DNA of 64,000 bases, from assembly GCF_020497125.1 (NCBI RefSeq), contig NC_059080.1, forward strand, positions 49,665,563 through 49,729,562, given 5' to 3'. The notes below the pieces were generated by a model. That model ran no database searches. It was not told the DNA's origin and saw only the letters and a program-made list of their open reading frames with translations. A program made the translations under genes and the position numbers. This DNA comes from Mauremys mutica (lineage: Eukaryota; Chordata; Testudines; Geoemydidae). This document shows, one piece after another, positions 1-10,515 of the stretch. Numbering within the stretch: position 1 is the first letter of the stretch; each line of letters opens with the position of its first letter.

Positions 1-892
1 GACAACCCTGACCCCTATACACCCCCCGACAACCCACCCCCTCCCTGCCCCCTTACCACACTGCCTGGGGCCGGACCGGGTCCACTCCCCCAGGACCACG
101 ACCGCCCCGGGGGGCCCAACTCCCGGAGCCGCTCGGCCGCCACCACGGGACCCGACTCCCCGGGCCGGCTCCGGGGCCGGGGCCGGGCTGCTGCCGCGGG
201 ACCCAACTCCCCGGGCTGGCACCGGGGCCGGGGCCGGGCCGCCGCTGCGGGACCCGACTCCCCGGGCCGGCACTGGGGCCGAGCCGCCGCCGCGGGACCC
301 GACTCCCCGGGCCGGCACCGGGGCCGAGCCGCCGCCGCGGGACCCGACTCCCCGGGCCGGCACCGGGGCCGAGTCGCCGCCGCGGGACCCGACTCCCCGG
401 GCCGGCACCGGGGCCGAGCCGCTGCCGCGGGACCCGACTCTCCCGGCCCGCACCGAAGCCTATGCTGCAGGTCCCGAGCTGGGCCGGGTCGGAGCCGCTC
501 AGCCGGGACCATACCGAGCCGGGGGTGCTTGGCAGGGACCGGGCTGGGGAGCTTGGCCGGGGCCAGGGGGAGGCGCTCAAAGTGGACCTGGAGTGGGCCA
601 CTCGCGCGGTCCACCCCGCCCGGCTTACCTGCTTCCTCCTCGTTTCAGGCTTCCCGCGAACATCTGATTCGCGGGAAGCAGGGGAGGGGGAGGAGAAGGA
701 GGGCGGAGCTCAGGGGAGAGGAGGAGGTTAGCTGGGGCTGGAGGCCGGGTGGACAGCTGCCTGAGCTTTGTTAAATTTAAAAACTTTTTAGAACCTGGTT
801 GTCCTGGAAGTTAACAACCGGTTCTAAAATGGCTTCTAAATTTAACAACGGGTTCGCGCGAACCGCTGCGAACCGGCTGGAGCTCACCCCTG
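1..892. mobile_element. hAT-like element, right end and GC-rich body (left end outside window)
   Basis: The sequence ends at 892 with a terminus reading GAGCTCACCCCTG. Its complement, CAGGGGTGAGCTC, closely matches the ends of the complete element at 2056-2518, which start CAGTGGTGAGCTG. Just inside both termini is a similar AACCGG-type motif (aaccggttct near 821, gaaccggctg near 870). The eight bases after the end are gtcttacc, but no matching upstream copy is in view, so the left end probably lies before the window. The GC-rich tandem repeat at 147-455 would then be internal. Assignment to hAT rests on terminus similarity only. Confidence 0.5.
147..455. repeat. GC-rich tandem repeat, 45/51-bp period
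   Basis: Copies of a unit beginning gggacccgactccccgggcc start at 147, 198, 249, 294, 339, 384 and 429. The first two spacings are 51 bp and the rest 45 bp; the difference is a duplicated ggggcc block. The array is extremely CpG-rich. Both periods are multiples of three, so open frames persist on the - strand (15-614 and 53-601) with a repeating Arg/Pro/Gly/Ala-rich 15-residue unit. I read these as a by-product of the repeat, not a gene. Confidence 0.85.
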
Positions 893-1216
893 GTCTTACC
901 TCTTGTGGTGGGTTGTGTGTATTTGTCAATATTATGGGCCTCAGCATGACACTAAATCTGAGGAGCAATTATAAACTGTGAGAACCAAACACATTTGTTT
1001 CAGACTCCCTTCTAGTTCTCTGTTGTCCAGAAAGAAATTGGAACCCCTTTTCTGTGTTGTGGCCCTGAGTCACCTCTCCTCTGTAGCCTGCCACAGTTCC
1101 TGGGATTTTACAGGTCCTGCCTGTTAAGCGAAAGCCATATAAGAGATGTCTGTACACATGAGTATATGTAGATAACACAAAAAGTGCCATTGTCTGGCAC
1201 GTAGGAACTGGGTGAC

Positions 1217-1910
1217 TGGGCAACAAAATGGCAGATGAAATTCAATATTGATAAATGTAAAGTAATGCACATTGGAAAACATAATCTTAATGCTACATAC
1301 AAAACGATGGGGTCTAAATTAGCTGTTACCACTCAAGAAAGAGATCTTGGCATCATTGTGGATAGTTCTCTGAAAACCTTTTGTTCAATGTGCAATGGCA
1401 GTCAAAGCTAACAATATTAGGAGCCATTAGGAAAAGAGAAAGATAAAACAGAAAATATCATAATACCGCCATATAAATCCATGGTGTGTCCATATTGTGA
1501 ATACTGCATGCAGTTCTGGTTGCTTCATCTCAAAAAACGTGTATTAGAATTGGAAAAAGTACAGAGAAGGGCAAGAAAAATGATGGGGATATGGAACAAT
1601 TCCATATGAGGAGAAATCAAAAAGACTGGGACTGTTCAACTTGGAAAGCAGACAACTAAGGGGGATATGATTAAGGTCTATAGAATCATGACTGGTGTGA
1701 AGAAAGTAAATAAAGAAGTGTTATTTATTCCTTCATGTAACACAAGAACCTGAAATCAATAGGCAGAAGGTTTAAAACAAACAAAAAGTACTTTGTCACA
1801 CAATGCAGTACTTCGTCACACAATGCAGTCAACCCGAGGAACTCAGAGGGATGTTGTGAAGGCCAAACGTATATCTGGGCTCAAAAAAGAATGAGAAGTT
1901 CATGGGGGAT
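1217..1910 (+). mobile_element. CR1 LINE fragment, decayed reverse transcriptase C-terminal part
   Basis: Translation around 1230-1390 gives the CR1-type passage NKCKVMHIGK followed by TTQERDLGIIVDSSLKT, typical of the region after the reverse transcriptase catalytic core. Downstream, 1480-1720 continues with the usual CR1 order (EYCMQFW-like, then the stretch before the 3' end), but with frameshifts and stops. It is 5'-truncated and not coding. Confidence 0.75.
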
Positions 1911-2055
1911 AGGCCTGTGACACCTTGGTACCACAATAGTCACCATTGTCATATAATTAGGCTACGTTTTGCACAAAATATTCCTTATGAGGTATCATTC
2001 TAAAAGTCAAGATCAGATAGACATTAATAGCTCATTGGATTGCATGTGCTATCAT

Positions 2056-2518
2056 CAGTGGTGAGCTGGAGCAGGTTCCCACCAGTTCCCAAGAACTGGT
2101 TGCTAAAATTAGACCACCATGGAGAATCGGTTGTTAAAGGGCTAAGGGGTGGGCAAAGAACTCCGGTCCATGGGCTGGACCATCCTGTTGCTTCCAGGAT
2201 TCCCAGCTGGGGAGGCTGAGGTTCCCCTGGCCCCTCCCCCGTTTCCCCCCAGCTGCAGTGTGGCCAGCCGTGGACACCAGCTGGGCAGCTCAGCTGAGCT
2301 CCTGAGTTGTCCTGCTGCTTTGAGCTGCAGGCAAGGTAGGGGGGGGGGCTGCAAGCTCCAGGGCTGCTGGTGGGGGGGCAATTTTCCCCAGGCCCTGCAG
2401 GGGCCCCCGGTCCCACGAGTATGTCTCCCCCCACCCTGGCCCCTCCCCCGCCCCTCGCCCCTTAAATCAGAACTTTTTATAGGGAACCAGTTGTTAAGAT
2501 TTTGGCAGCTCATCACTG
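2056..2518. mobile_element. Non-autonomous hAT element with perfect 8-bp target duplication
   Basis: Terminal inverted repeats are CAGTGGTGAGCTG at the left and CAGCTCATCACTG at the right. The element is flanked on both sides by gctatcat (2048-2055 and 2519-2526). It is 463 bp long with no transposase. Inside each end is a further loosely inverted block containing aactggttg-type motifs. It sits inside the LTR-like element, so it inserted later. Confidence 0.9.
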
Positions 2519-2709
2519 GCTATCATCATATATGAAGTTATGACATTTGACTTGTATGTGTTACTGAAACATGTTGTGAGGTTGAAAACACCCATAAGCA
2601 GCCTTTCAGATAAAACAGTAAAAAGACCAAACAATGTTAATAGCTTATTGAGGAAATGCACACAAACACAAGGATTATCCCAGGAGCTGTGTACAATAGA
2701 AACCTCTCA

Positions 2710-3004
2710 GGGTACGTCTTCACTACCCGCCGTATTGGTGGGTAGCAATCGATTTCTCGGGGATCGATATATCGCGTCTCATCTAGACGCGATATATCGA
2801 TCCCCGAACGCGCTCATGTCGACTCCGTAACTCCACCAACGCGAATGGCGGTAGCGGAGTCGACATGGGGAGCCACAGATGTCGATCCCGCGCCGTGAGG
2901 ACGGTAAGTAATTCGATATCAGATACTTTGACTTCAGCTACGTTATTCACGTAGCTGAAGTTGCATATCTTATATCGATTTTCCCCCATAGTGTAGACCT
3001 GCCC
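2710..3004. mobile_element. Harbinger-type palindromic MITE, copy 1
   Basis: The ends are GGGTACGTCTTCACTA and the complement of GGGCAGGTCTACACTA. The target duplication is tca on both sides (2707-2709 and 3005-3007); a 3-bp duplication is typical of PIF/Harbinger elements. The interior is a series of hairpins: arms 2757-2779 and 2785-2807 pair perfectly over 23 bases around a 5-base loop, and a second hairpin near 2933-2970 contains cttcagctacg and its complement. No coding capacity. Sister copies are at 46590-46893 and 60281-60576. Confidence 0.85.
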
Positions 3005-3844
3005 TCAGAGATAGCACTACACAATAGGAACTGTTTTACCCAGGTCACAGCAAAATTGCTTTCCAGCAAGTGGGAAGAAGATCTAAAAGGGGGAAATGAC
3101 ATCATGATGTTACCTCATTCTCCCTACAACAACACACCTGGAAACACCTGAAGAATAAAGACTGGACGGGAGGAAGTGATGGTCCCAGACTAAAGGGATT
3201 TCTAGCCTGTGTATGAAAATCTGGGAAAATCAAGCTGCAAAGCAAAGGCAGCTTGTGCCTTAAGAATCGGCCAGCCGTTTATCACTCAGGGTGAGAATTT
3301 GCTAATTTATGTCTTACCTATCTAGGTAGTCTACTTTGATCTGTTTGCTATCACGTATAATCACTTAAAATCTATCTTTTGTAGTTAATAAACTTATTTT
3401 ATGTTTTAATCCAAGCCAGTGTGTGTTTGACTAAGGTTTCTGGGGAAAATCTCAGCTTGGCTACCACAAGTGTGCATGGTCCTCTTCACATTGAGGGAGT
3501 GGCGGACCGGGTGCTAAACCCATATACTGGCCAGATTTGACCAGGGCAGGATAGTACTGCTCTGAGGTCCTAAACTGGGAGGCTGGTGGTTAGAGAGCCT
3601 GCATGTAACTGCAGCTGGGTGTATCTCTACCTATGTGAATGCTGGTGAAAGTGCAAGCTTGGAGCAGCAGCACAGTGTGAGAGGGAAACCAGACTGGTGG
3701 GTCAGAAGGCTCAGTGGTACCCCAGTTCCAGGTGACGCCCTGGGGGGAACCTGTCACAAGGTCCATCAATGGCTGTTCATGCAATACCATGCTCTGGGTA
3801 TCTCAAACCTCTGACTATCAGATGGTGGAGCTGGGTGACAAGGA

Positions 3845-3982
3845 ATGGATCACTTGATAATTTCCCTGATCTGTTCATTTCCTCTGAAGCATCTGACCCC
3901 AGTCATTGTGGAAAGACAGAAGAGTGGGCTAGATGGACCATTGGTCTGACCCACCATGACAGTTCTTATGTTAACATGTAGC
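3845..3982 (+). mobile_element. CR1-type 3' tail, + strand
   Basis: The passage gggctagatggaccattggt followed by ctgacccaccatgacagttc is the complement of the CR1-like 3' tails at 35290 and 41465 (ggccatactgggtcagacca). Only the extreme 3' portion remains and no coding region is attached. Confidence 0.65.
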
Positions 3983-4812
3983 ATTGTTCTTGGTAGGCTC
4001 CATAAAATTATTGCTATGCACTGCAGTTGGCTTCCTGAGCCTTGTTACTGGTATGTCCCCCATGCTGCACCTGCTGTTCACTTCCTCTCTGGGTGTGGCA
4101 CTTCCCACTTGTTGGTACTAAATCTTCTTACCTAACTGGTTGTAGCCCCTACTGCTCTAATCATCCCCACTTAACCAAAGACACCTCTGACATCAAACAG
4201 CCATGTGGACTGCTGAGAGAGACTTGTTTTTCAGAGAAGTCTTTGGAGAACCTGAAGGAGTCTTAGATTGGGTAATAGGTAGCAGTACTACTTGAATGCT
4301 GATAGATGCTGCACCTCCATGAATTAGACAATGCCATGGAGCACAGTCTGGGATCTCCTGCCCTACTACCACTCTAGCATCTTTCACTTCAAATTTCTGG
4401 CTTTGACATATCACACTGCATTTGGGTAACTGCTTTAGGAACAGGTCTCATAAGCAGAAAGATGGGGCCATGGTGCAAGTGCATTATCCATGCAGCCTTC
4501 TTGGCAACCTGTGCGCGTAGGGGCACAATCCATATAAATGTGGTACATGAGCAACTTTTTACATAATATCTATGTAACTCAGCATCATGACAGTTCTTGC
4601 AATGCTATGGTAGATTAGTATCCCAAACTGATATCCTGAATCCTAGCTAATCCTGAATTGCTATTTAGCTTTTCTCCAACCACAAAGGTGTTCAGAAATG
4701 CATGCTTTTAAATCAAAGGTTGGGTGGATTTCAGTGCTTACAAGTCAGAGGCTGAGAGCACCACATGGAGCCAGGCATAGTGGAGGTGGGCACTGTGCAA
4801 GCTTCCACACAG
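3983..4812. other. No gene or clear repeat recognised
   Basis: About 830 bp of average composition with stops in all frames. I found no splice-bounded exon, RNA gene or terminal inverted repeat. Confidence 0.5.
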
Positions 4813-4992
4813 TGGGGGCAGGGATAGCTCAGTGGTTTGAGCATTGGTCTGCTAAACCCAGGGTTGTAAGTTCAATCCTTGAGGAGGCCACCTAGGGATC
4901 TGCAGCAAAAATTGGTCCTGCTAGTGAAGGCCGGGGGCTGGGCTCAATGACCTTTCAAGGTCCCTTCCAGTTCTAGGAGATTGGTATATCTC
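4813..4992 (+). mobile_element. tRNA-derived SINE with CR1-type tail, copy 1
   Basis: The 5' head contains an RNA polymerase III A-box-like block (atagctcagtggtttgagca) and a B-box-like block (gggttgtaagttcaatcc), as in a tRNA-derived SINE. A linker follows, then the 3' part tgacctttcaaggtcccttc, a tail shared with turtle CR1-like LINEs, which would supply the reverse transcriptase. A reverse-orientation copy with a different tail is at 50658-50845. Confidence 0.85.
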
Positions 4993-5229
4993 CAATTATT
5001 ACCTTTATTACACAGCTTTGTTAATGAGCCTTTATCCCTGTCCAGAAACACCTTGTCCGCTCATTTTTCTATTGATAGGTCCTTGAGCTGTCCCTCTTCT
5101 CCCTTTCCCCTAGTTATTCCAGGCCTTGGCCCCTCAAACAGATGTTTGATACAAATTGTGTGATGGGCTTATAATAGACACAAATGGGAACTAGGAGACA
5201 ATTTATCTTGCTTTACACCAAACTGTTTC

Positions 5230-5345
5230 CTAAGGAGAATCAAACCTGTGGGCCTGATTCTCGTTTCATACCAGTGTAAATCAGGAGTAGCGCCTCTTAG
5301 GTCAGTGGAGCAACACAGTTGTAAAACCAGTGTGAACGCAGAATA
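5230..5345. repeat. Diverged palindromic interspersed repeat
   Basis: The motif ataccagtgtaaatcaggag and the later inverted-sense gttgtaaaaccagtgtgaa flank a tcagtggagcaac core. Similar sequence recurs around 48720-48790. It looks like an old self-complementary amniote repeat. Confidence 0.45.
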
Positions 5346-5431
5346 GGACTCTGTGTATCCAGACATGGAAGGCGCCAGTTGTCTTGCCCCCACATTTTTA
5401 TAACATATTGAGTGACAGTCTTTGCCTGTGG

Positions 5432-5674
5432 CAGGGGCGGTTCCAGGCACCAGCGCTCTAAGCGCGTGCCTGGAGCGGCAAGTTGGGGGGGCAGCCTGCC
5501 AGTCCTGCAGTTTCGGCAGCAATTTGGTGGCAGGTACGCCGAAGGCGCGGGACTGTGGGACCTCCTGCAGGCATGCTGCCGAATCCGTGTTACCAGCGGA
5601 CCTCCTGCAGGCGCGCCGCCGAAAGCCTCCTGACTGCCGTGCTTGGGGCTGCAAAATACATAGAGCTGCCCCTG
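5432..5674. mobile_element. Short non-autonomous hAT element
   Basis: It starts CAGGGGCGGTTCCAGG and ends ATAGAGCTGCCCCTG, imperfect inverted termini. Flanking bases are gcctgtgg (5424-5431) and gcctgtga (5675-5682), a seven-of-eight target duplication. It is 243 bp and GC-rich, with two cctcctgcaggc direct repeats inside. The termini match those of the element at 31171-31557, so both belong to one family. Confidence 0.8.
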
Positions 5675-5682
5675 GCCTGTGA

Positions 5683-6741
5683 ACATCTCACAGGGAACCC
5701 CAGAGCTTTGTGGTAGGGAGGCATAACTCATTAGGCATGTCCCTGAGAATCTCCTCCATCCCCAGGCCCTCCTTAATAAATAAGCTGCAAATGGATAGCT
5801 GTGGGGACCTGAACATGGGTCACTGCTGATTACTATTTCACTGCTCTCGGACAATGAGGCCTTTGTTGGTCTCATTTTGCTGCTTGAGCCAAGGGTTGCT
5901 GACTCAGAGTTTTTTCCTGATCACTGAAGATCTCTGCTGTCAGCAAGCCATGTGAGTGAGCCACAGGGGGCCAGGCAGGGGAGAGGGAGGCTGGAGTGAT
6001 GGTTCTAAAGAGAGAACACAATGGATGAAATGCATCCTAGAAAAATCAGGAGATTGGAAGACTTACTATGATGATAACATATAAGCCAGTTCACAACCAG
6101 CGCTGGGGAGAGAGTGCTGGAAGTGTGCTCTGATCTGTCAGTTCAGGGTTTGGGGAGGAAGAAGAACACGCCAAACTGAGAGGGGGATCAGGTGAGTTAC
6201 TTCATTTTTCCACTACTCCTGTAGTGAGCACCTGATAGATTAGTTCTAAGCATGAGATGAAATGTGTTTCCCTGGCTGTCACAGCTCTCTGTTGCATGGA
6301 AACTTCTAGTCAAAGACATAGTTGCTCAGTAGCAGATTCTACTAGCAAACCACTAATTTTCCACCCTTAGCCTTCCATTCCATAGGTCACAACAGGACAT
6401 TTCCTGCCAGCTATCACCAGTTCCCTTCCTACAGGAGCTCCAGGTCAAAGCATTCTGAATCAGTTAACCTAGGGGCATTAGCTAGGAATTTTTTCCTGGT
6501 TAACTGAAATGTATAATTAATGCAATGAGGTAGCCAGTATTCAAATCAGAAACAGATACAGTTAAAGGAGACTAAACAAAGAAAAAAACCAATATACTGA
6601 ATGCAGAGAGAATGAGCCAGATGCTCATCTGATGTAAGTCACTTATAGGTCCATTGACATCAGTGACTTACAATAAGGAGCAGAGTATAGAACACTTAAT
6701 CAAGAATCCCTGTCAGGATTTCCCTTCATCTCTGTAGTGCT
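5683..6741. other. No gene recognised; one old palindromic repeat remnant
   Basis: The only recognisable item is near 6612-6685, where gagccagatgctcatctgat, a gtccattgacatcagtgact core and ttacaataag resemble the self-complementary family seen better at 22502-22588. The rest is AT-rich sequence without exons I could support. Confidence 0.45.
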
Positions 6742-8083
6742 TCCTCCTGTGGGAAGTCTGCACCAAAAAATTAAAAATTCTGCATATTTTATTTGTCAAA
6801 TTAACACAAAAGAATCACACCATTTTAAATTATTTTGGTAATTAATTTCAAAATACCTGTCAGTAAGTGTGTCTGTAACAATACGGACAAAGAGTCAGGC
6901 AATGGTTTTTGACAAATAGATGCCTTACTAGGCATATTAGCAGATGGCTCCACAGTGAGCAAGAGGGATAGAGTTTCCTATGCACACCCAGCCCTGCTCC
7001 CCCTGTCCTGATCCAGGTGTGGGGCAGGCAGGCTCAGCCTGGCAGGATCCAAATGTGAGGGGGGGCTTAGTGTGGGGGAGATACAGGTATGGGGTGAGAG
7101 GGTTTTGTGTGGGACACTCTGGGAGTGAGTGGCTTGGTGGGGGGTCTGGGTGTGTGGTGGATCTGGATGCACAGGGACTTGTTGGAGAATTCTAAGTGTG
7201 GAGAGAACGGGACTCTGTGGGGGTCCAGGTGAAGGTGGTTGGGGCTCAGTGGGGGTGAGGAGTTTGGGGGGGGAGGCTCGGTGGAGGGGTCTGGGTGTCT
7301 GAGTGGGGAGAGAGTCCAGGTGCTGGGGAGTGGGGCTTGGAGGGGTGGAGGTCTGGGTGCAGCTGGTTGGGAATCAGTGGGGTGAGGGTCCAGGTGCAGT
7401 GGGCTCAATGGAGTGGTCCAGGTGCAAGGGAGTTGGGGCTCAGTGTGTGTGTGGGGGGGGGCTTGAGTGCAGAGGTCTTAGCAGGGGGGTGGTCTGGGTG
7501 CAAAAGTGGGGGTCTGGATGCAATGGGGTGGGGCGTGGTGGGGAGTCTGGGTGCAAAGGAGGGTCTGGATGCACAAGGGTTGGGCAGACGGGAAGGCAGC
7601 TCCCTGCACAGTGACCCTTTCCCCCGTGGCTGGGGGCAGGAAGCAGGGTGTGTGGGTAGAGCTTCCTGCAGGGAGGCGAGGTTCTCGGAGGTGGTTCTGA
7701 CCCAGCCCCCACCCTGGGAGCAGCCCGTGCAGGGGAAGAGAAGTCCTATCTCCCCGCTAGCCCAACTGGGACAAGCAGCTGGAGGGTGGCACATGGTAGG
7801 AGCCCCAGGTAGGGGTGGCCCCAGTGCTGACCCTCCCCATCTCTGGGTATACCATGATAGTGAGTGAGAGGGACAGAGAGAGCCCAGTCCCACCTCCCAA
7901 GGCAGTGATGTCTGTCTTTCCCAGCTGCTCCCAATGCCCAAACCAGACGTGCCCCCCCACACACACACATACCGACCGCCGCCCAGAGGGGCACATGAAT
8001 CAATTTTTCTGCAAGGAAAGAGTAAAATCTGCAGAGGACATTAATTCTGCACTTGCACAGTGGCACAGAATTACCCCAGGAGT
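6742..8083 (-). mobile_element. hAT-like TIR element, reverse-orientation copy with G-rich core
   Basis: Read on the - strand, the element starts ACTCCTGGGGTAATTCTG (8083 downward) and ends near 6742 with a reverse terminus resembling it (ctcctgtgggaagtctgcac). The last 200 bp closely match the end of the element at 60123-61913, including tattgttacagacacactta-type and ttgacaaataaaat-type blocks. The flanking bases (tagtgctt and aagtgccc) match only partly. The interior is the G-rich tract at 7050-7600. No transposase is visible. Confidence 0.7.
7050..7600. repeat. G-rich, strand-asymmetric imperfect tandem repeat
   Basis: Variations of gggggtctgggtgcaaag recur through this interval with irregular spacing of about 25-50 bp, giving a G/T-rich + strand almost free of C. 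Many runs of three or more G suggest quadruplex potential. Long frames on both strands here (for example 7295-7867 on + and 7405-7968 on -) follow from skewed composition and have no recognisable protein features. Confidence 0.7.
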
Positions 8084-8596
8084 AAGTGCCCCAAATGAAA
8101 CACGTTTGTGAACAAAATGTAGCTTGGTGTAAGAGAGGGATGGGCTCTCTGTCATTGAGCAATAAGGGCTAGAGTCACAAATGGAACTTAAATAACTAAC
8201 TGAACTAGTTCATGTGTGGCAGACCCAGAGAAATCCCAGACCGGAATTTACTACGTGCTTTTTAATTACACCATGTCTGTCTTGCTGATCTGTTTGGGAG
8301 CACACATTGGACATCCAAATTTCACATTAGATCAGGGAGAAATGTGGGACACAAAATCACTGACCTTTATTGCTTTGGATGCCTTCTTTACTCCAGGAGC
8401 CATACACCATTTGTAGGTTCGGGTTGAAGATGGTGTTTTTATCCCACGCCTTTCTAAAGTAGGTGTGGGATAAAATAGGCCTTGGATCAGACTGAGTTAA
8501 AAATAACATTTGGATCCTGGAGTGAAGAGGACATCAAAAGCCAGGTTTATCATAGTGACTTTTCCTGCCCTTTCTTCCAAAGACCTAAATGGAGCC
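8084..8596. other. No gene or clear repeat recognised
   Basis: Ordinary-composition sequence between two transposons. A short self-complementary block (atcccacgcctttctaaagt with the complement of its first ten bases after it) occurs near 8441-8475. No exon could be supported. Confidence 0.4.
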
Positions 8597-10515
8597 CAGG
8601 GCAGGCCCACAACATTTTGGCACCTGAGGCGGGGAGCTCAAATGACATCCCCATGCTCCTTCACTTGGGCCAAAACTTTGAAAGGTCTCAGTTCTGCCTT
8701 CTTTCTGTTCTACTCCTCTCATGGTACTGCTCTGCTACCTACCCCAATAAAGGAGAACTAACAACTTAAAATGCCTTGTTCAAAAATTTTAAGTAACACT
8801 TAACTTTCAAATGCCTGAACAGCAAATGCAACTTTTCTTGTCTGCATAGTAAACACTGGCATTTTTATATGTTTGAATAATCAAAGTGGTGCTTTCCGTG
8901 CCCTCTTGGTTGCAAAAATTTGAACTACTTCCTGAAGGTCCACAGTCTGGGCCAGTTCATGCTCTGTTGAGATGGTTGCAAGGCCGACCAGAGTCTCTTG
9001 TGTCATTGTGGAGGGTAGATATGTTTGTATTAACTTCAGCTTGGAGAAGCTGCATTCTCCACTGGCAACTGTTACAGGAAGTGGTAGAAGTATGCGCAGA
9101 GCAACAAAAGCATTTGGAAAGAGGGTGGTCATCTTATTTGTGCACATATATTCCAGAACAGCCATTTCAAGATACAAGAAATGTATCTTGAAAGGGCTTT
9201 CAGTTCATCAGCTAAAACACTTGCATCAATATTGCACGTCATCGTTTGTCAACACTGTCTCTAGTGCCCTGCATTGCTGATGTAGGTCTTCTTCAGGTAT
9301 AGTGAGGAGTTTTGAATATCATACAACATCCCAAATATACTGCTGTGTTCCTTGAGCTGCATGAAACATTCTTCCACTGACTGTATTGCACAATCGAGCA
9401 CCTGGTTAAAGAATTCAACTTTGAATTGTTGTTTGGGGTCTCTTATGGGATTATCCCGTGCCTCGTAATCAAAATGTCTTCTTCTTTGGTGATTCTTGAA
9501 TGGGTGGGAAAATAGCTTCAGTGTGAAGTTCCTCTGCCAACTTCTGTGCACTCTTCAGAATGTTTTGAAATCCCTCAACTGGCCGGTAAGACTGTAGGTA
9601 TGACTTTGCTTTGTCCAGGTGTTCCATTGCTCCAGATATATCAAGGTCAACACCTTGGAGCCTCTTGCTTACAACATTTATTTCAAACAGTATGTCATGC
9701 CACAACACTAAGCCACACAGAAATTTGAAGTTATGTATGTTTCTGGTGATTCCATTTCCCTCTGCCACTGTTCTCCCACGAACAGTTCTTGTCATAGCAT
9801 TATCCTCCATAATGGCAACTATGGCATCATCTATCTTTCCAATTTCGTGTTTGATAGGCTTTATCGCCTCCACTTGACTTTCCCATTGTGTAGCACTCAG
9901 TGGTTTCAGTGTCAGAGAGGGTGTTCCCAGATGTTGCTTCAAAATTTGCCATTGATGAGCTGATGCAGAAAAAAATACATAGATGTTTTGAATTACATTA
10001 AAAAATTCAGCAACCTCTCTAGAAGCTGATGCTGCATCACTGACCACCAAGTTCAATGAATGAGAATTGCATGGGGAAAAAAAAAAGCTTGAGGGTTTAA
10101 TTCTCGGATCCGTGTCTGCACTCCTCTGTTCTTTCTTCTCATGTTGGCACCATTATCGTAACCCTGATCTCTCATGTCAGCTATCGCAATTCCTGTATCT
10201 TCCAGCTTTTTAAGAAGCATATTTGTCATACCAGCTCCAGTAGTAACATCAATGTCAATAAATTCTAGAAAATGCTCTCTGATAGTCACCATTGCATGGA
10301 CATTTTCACTAGGTTCTGTAGTTGTTACAAAATGCACCATTAAAGTCATTTGTTCCATATGGCTGATGTCAGGTGTGCAGTCCAGGAAAACAGAGTAATA
10401 TCTTGCTGACTTCCGATCTGCCACAATCTTCTGTTTGACTTTTGTTGCCAGTAACTGTATGATCTCATTTTGAATTGTTTTTCCAAGGTAGTGGTGCATG
10501 TACATTTCTTGGGTG
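8597..10515 (-). mobile_element. Autonomous-type hAT transposon, 3' part, cut by a PLE insertion
   Basis: A hAT-like terminus (cagggcaggcccacaa) begins at 8597. It is followed, reading toward the transposase, by about 280 bp of non-coding sequence and then - strand transposase remnants up to 10505. At 10516 the sequence changes abruptly to the 3' end of a PLE, so the 5' part of the transposon is displaced or lost. I could not find the opposite terminus or a matching target duplication. Confidence 0.65.
8881..10505 (-). pseudogene. hAT-family transposase remnant
   Basis: Four - strand reading segments follow one another: 10053-10505, 9469-10056, 9261-9551 and 8881-9177. The first carries a DDE-type neighbourhood with the passages YYSVFLDCTPDISH and DMRDQGYDNGANM, as in ZMYM/DUF4371-type hAT transposases. 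The last has the C-terminal dimerisation block (ASGECSFSKLKLIQTYLPST). The segments need frame changes near 10055, 9500 and 9200, so the gene is dead. The N-terminal zinc-finger part is missing because the PLE insertion interrupts the sequence at 10516. In life the protein would cut and paste DNA with CAG...CTG termini. Confidence 0.75.

Larger units (their letters stand above)
1916..3758 (+). mobile_element. LTR-like retroelement interrupted by two DNA transposons
   Basis: The segment begins TGTGACA at 1916 and ends TGTCACA at 3758, fitting TG...CA termini. The flanking five bases are aggcc on the left and aggtc on the right, a four-of-five match to a target duplication. A polyadenylation-type motif (taataaact) lies near 3386. 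Removing the hAT at 2056-2518 and the Harbinger-type element at 2710-3004, each with its own target duplication, leaves about 1.1 kb without an open frame. I read it as a solo LTR or short non-coding LTR element; family unknown. Confidence 0.5.

Noticed and set aside
15..614. Two long overlapping - strand open frames (15-614 and 53-601) of Arg/Pro/Gly/Ala-rich repeats
   Set aside because: Both arise because the 45- and 51-bp repeat steps are multiples of three in GC-rich DNA; no domain and no supporting splice or start context.
4813..4890. A tRNA gene
   Set aside because: A- and B-box-like blocks are present, but they sit at the head of a SINE with a LINE-type tail and do not form a full cloverleaf by eye.
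7295..7968. Long open frames on both strands in the G-rich tract
   Set aside because: Low-complexity translation in several frames at once, with no family resemblance; explained by strand-biased composition.
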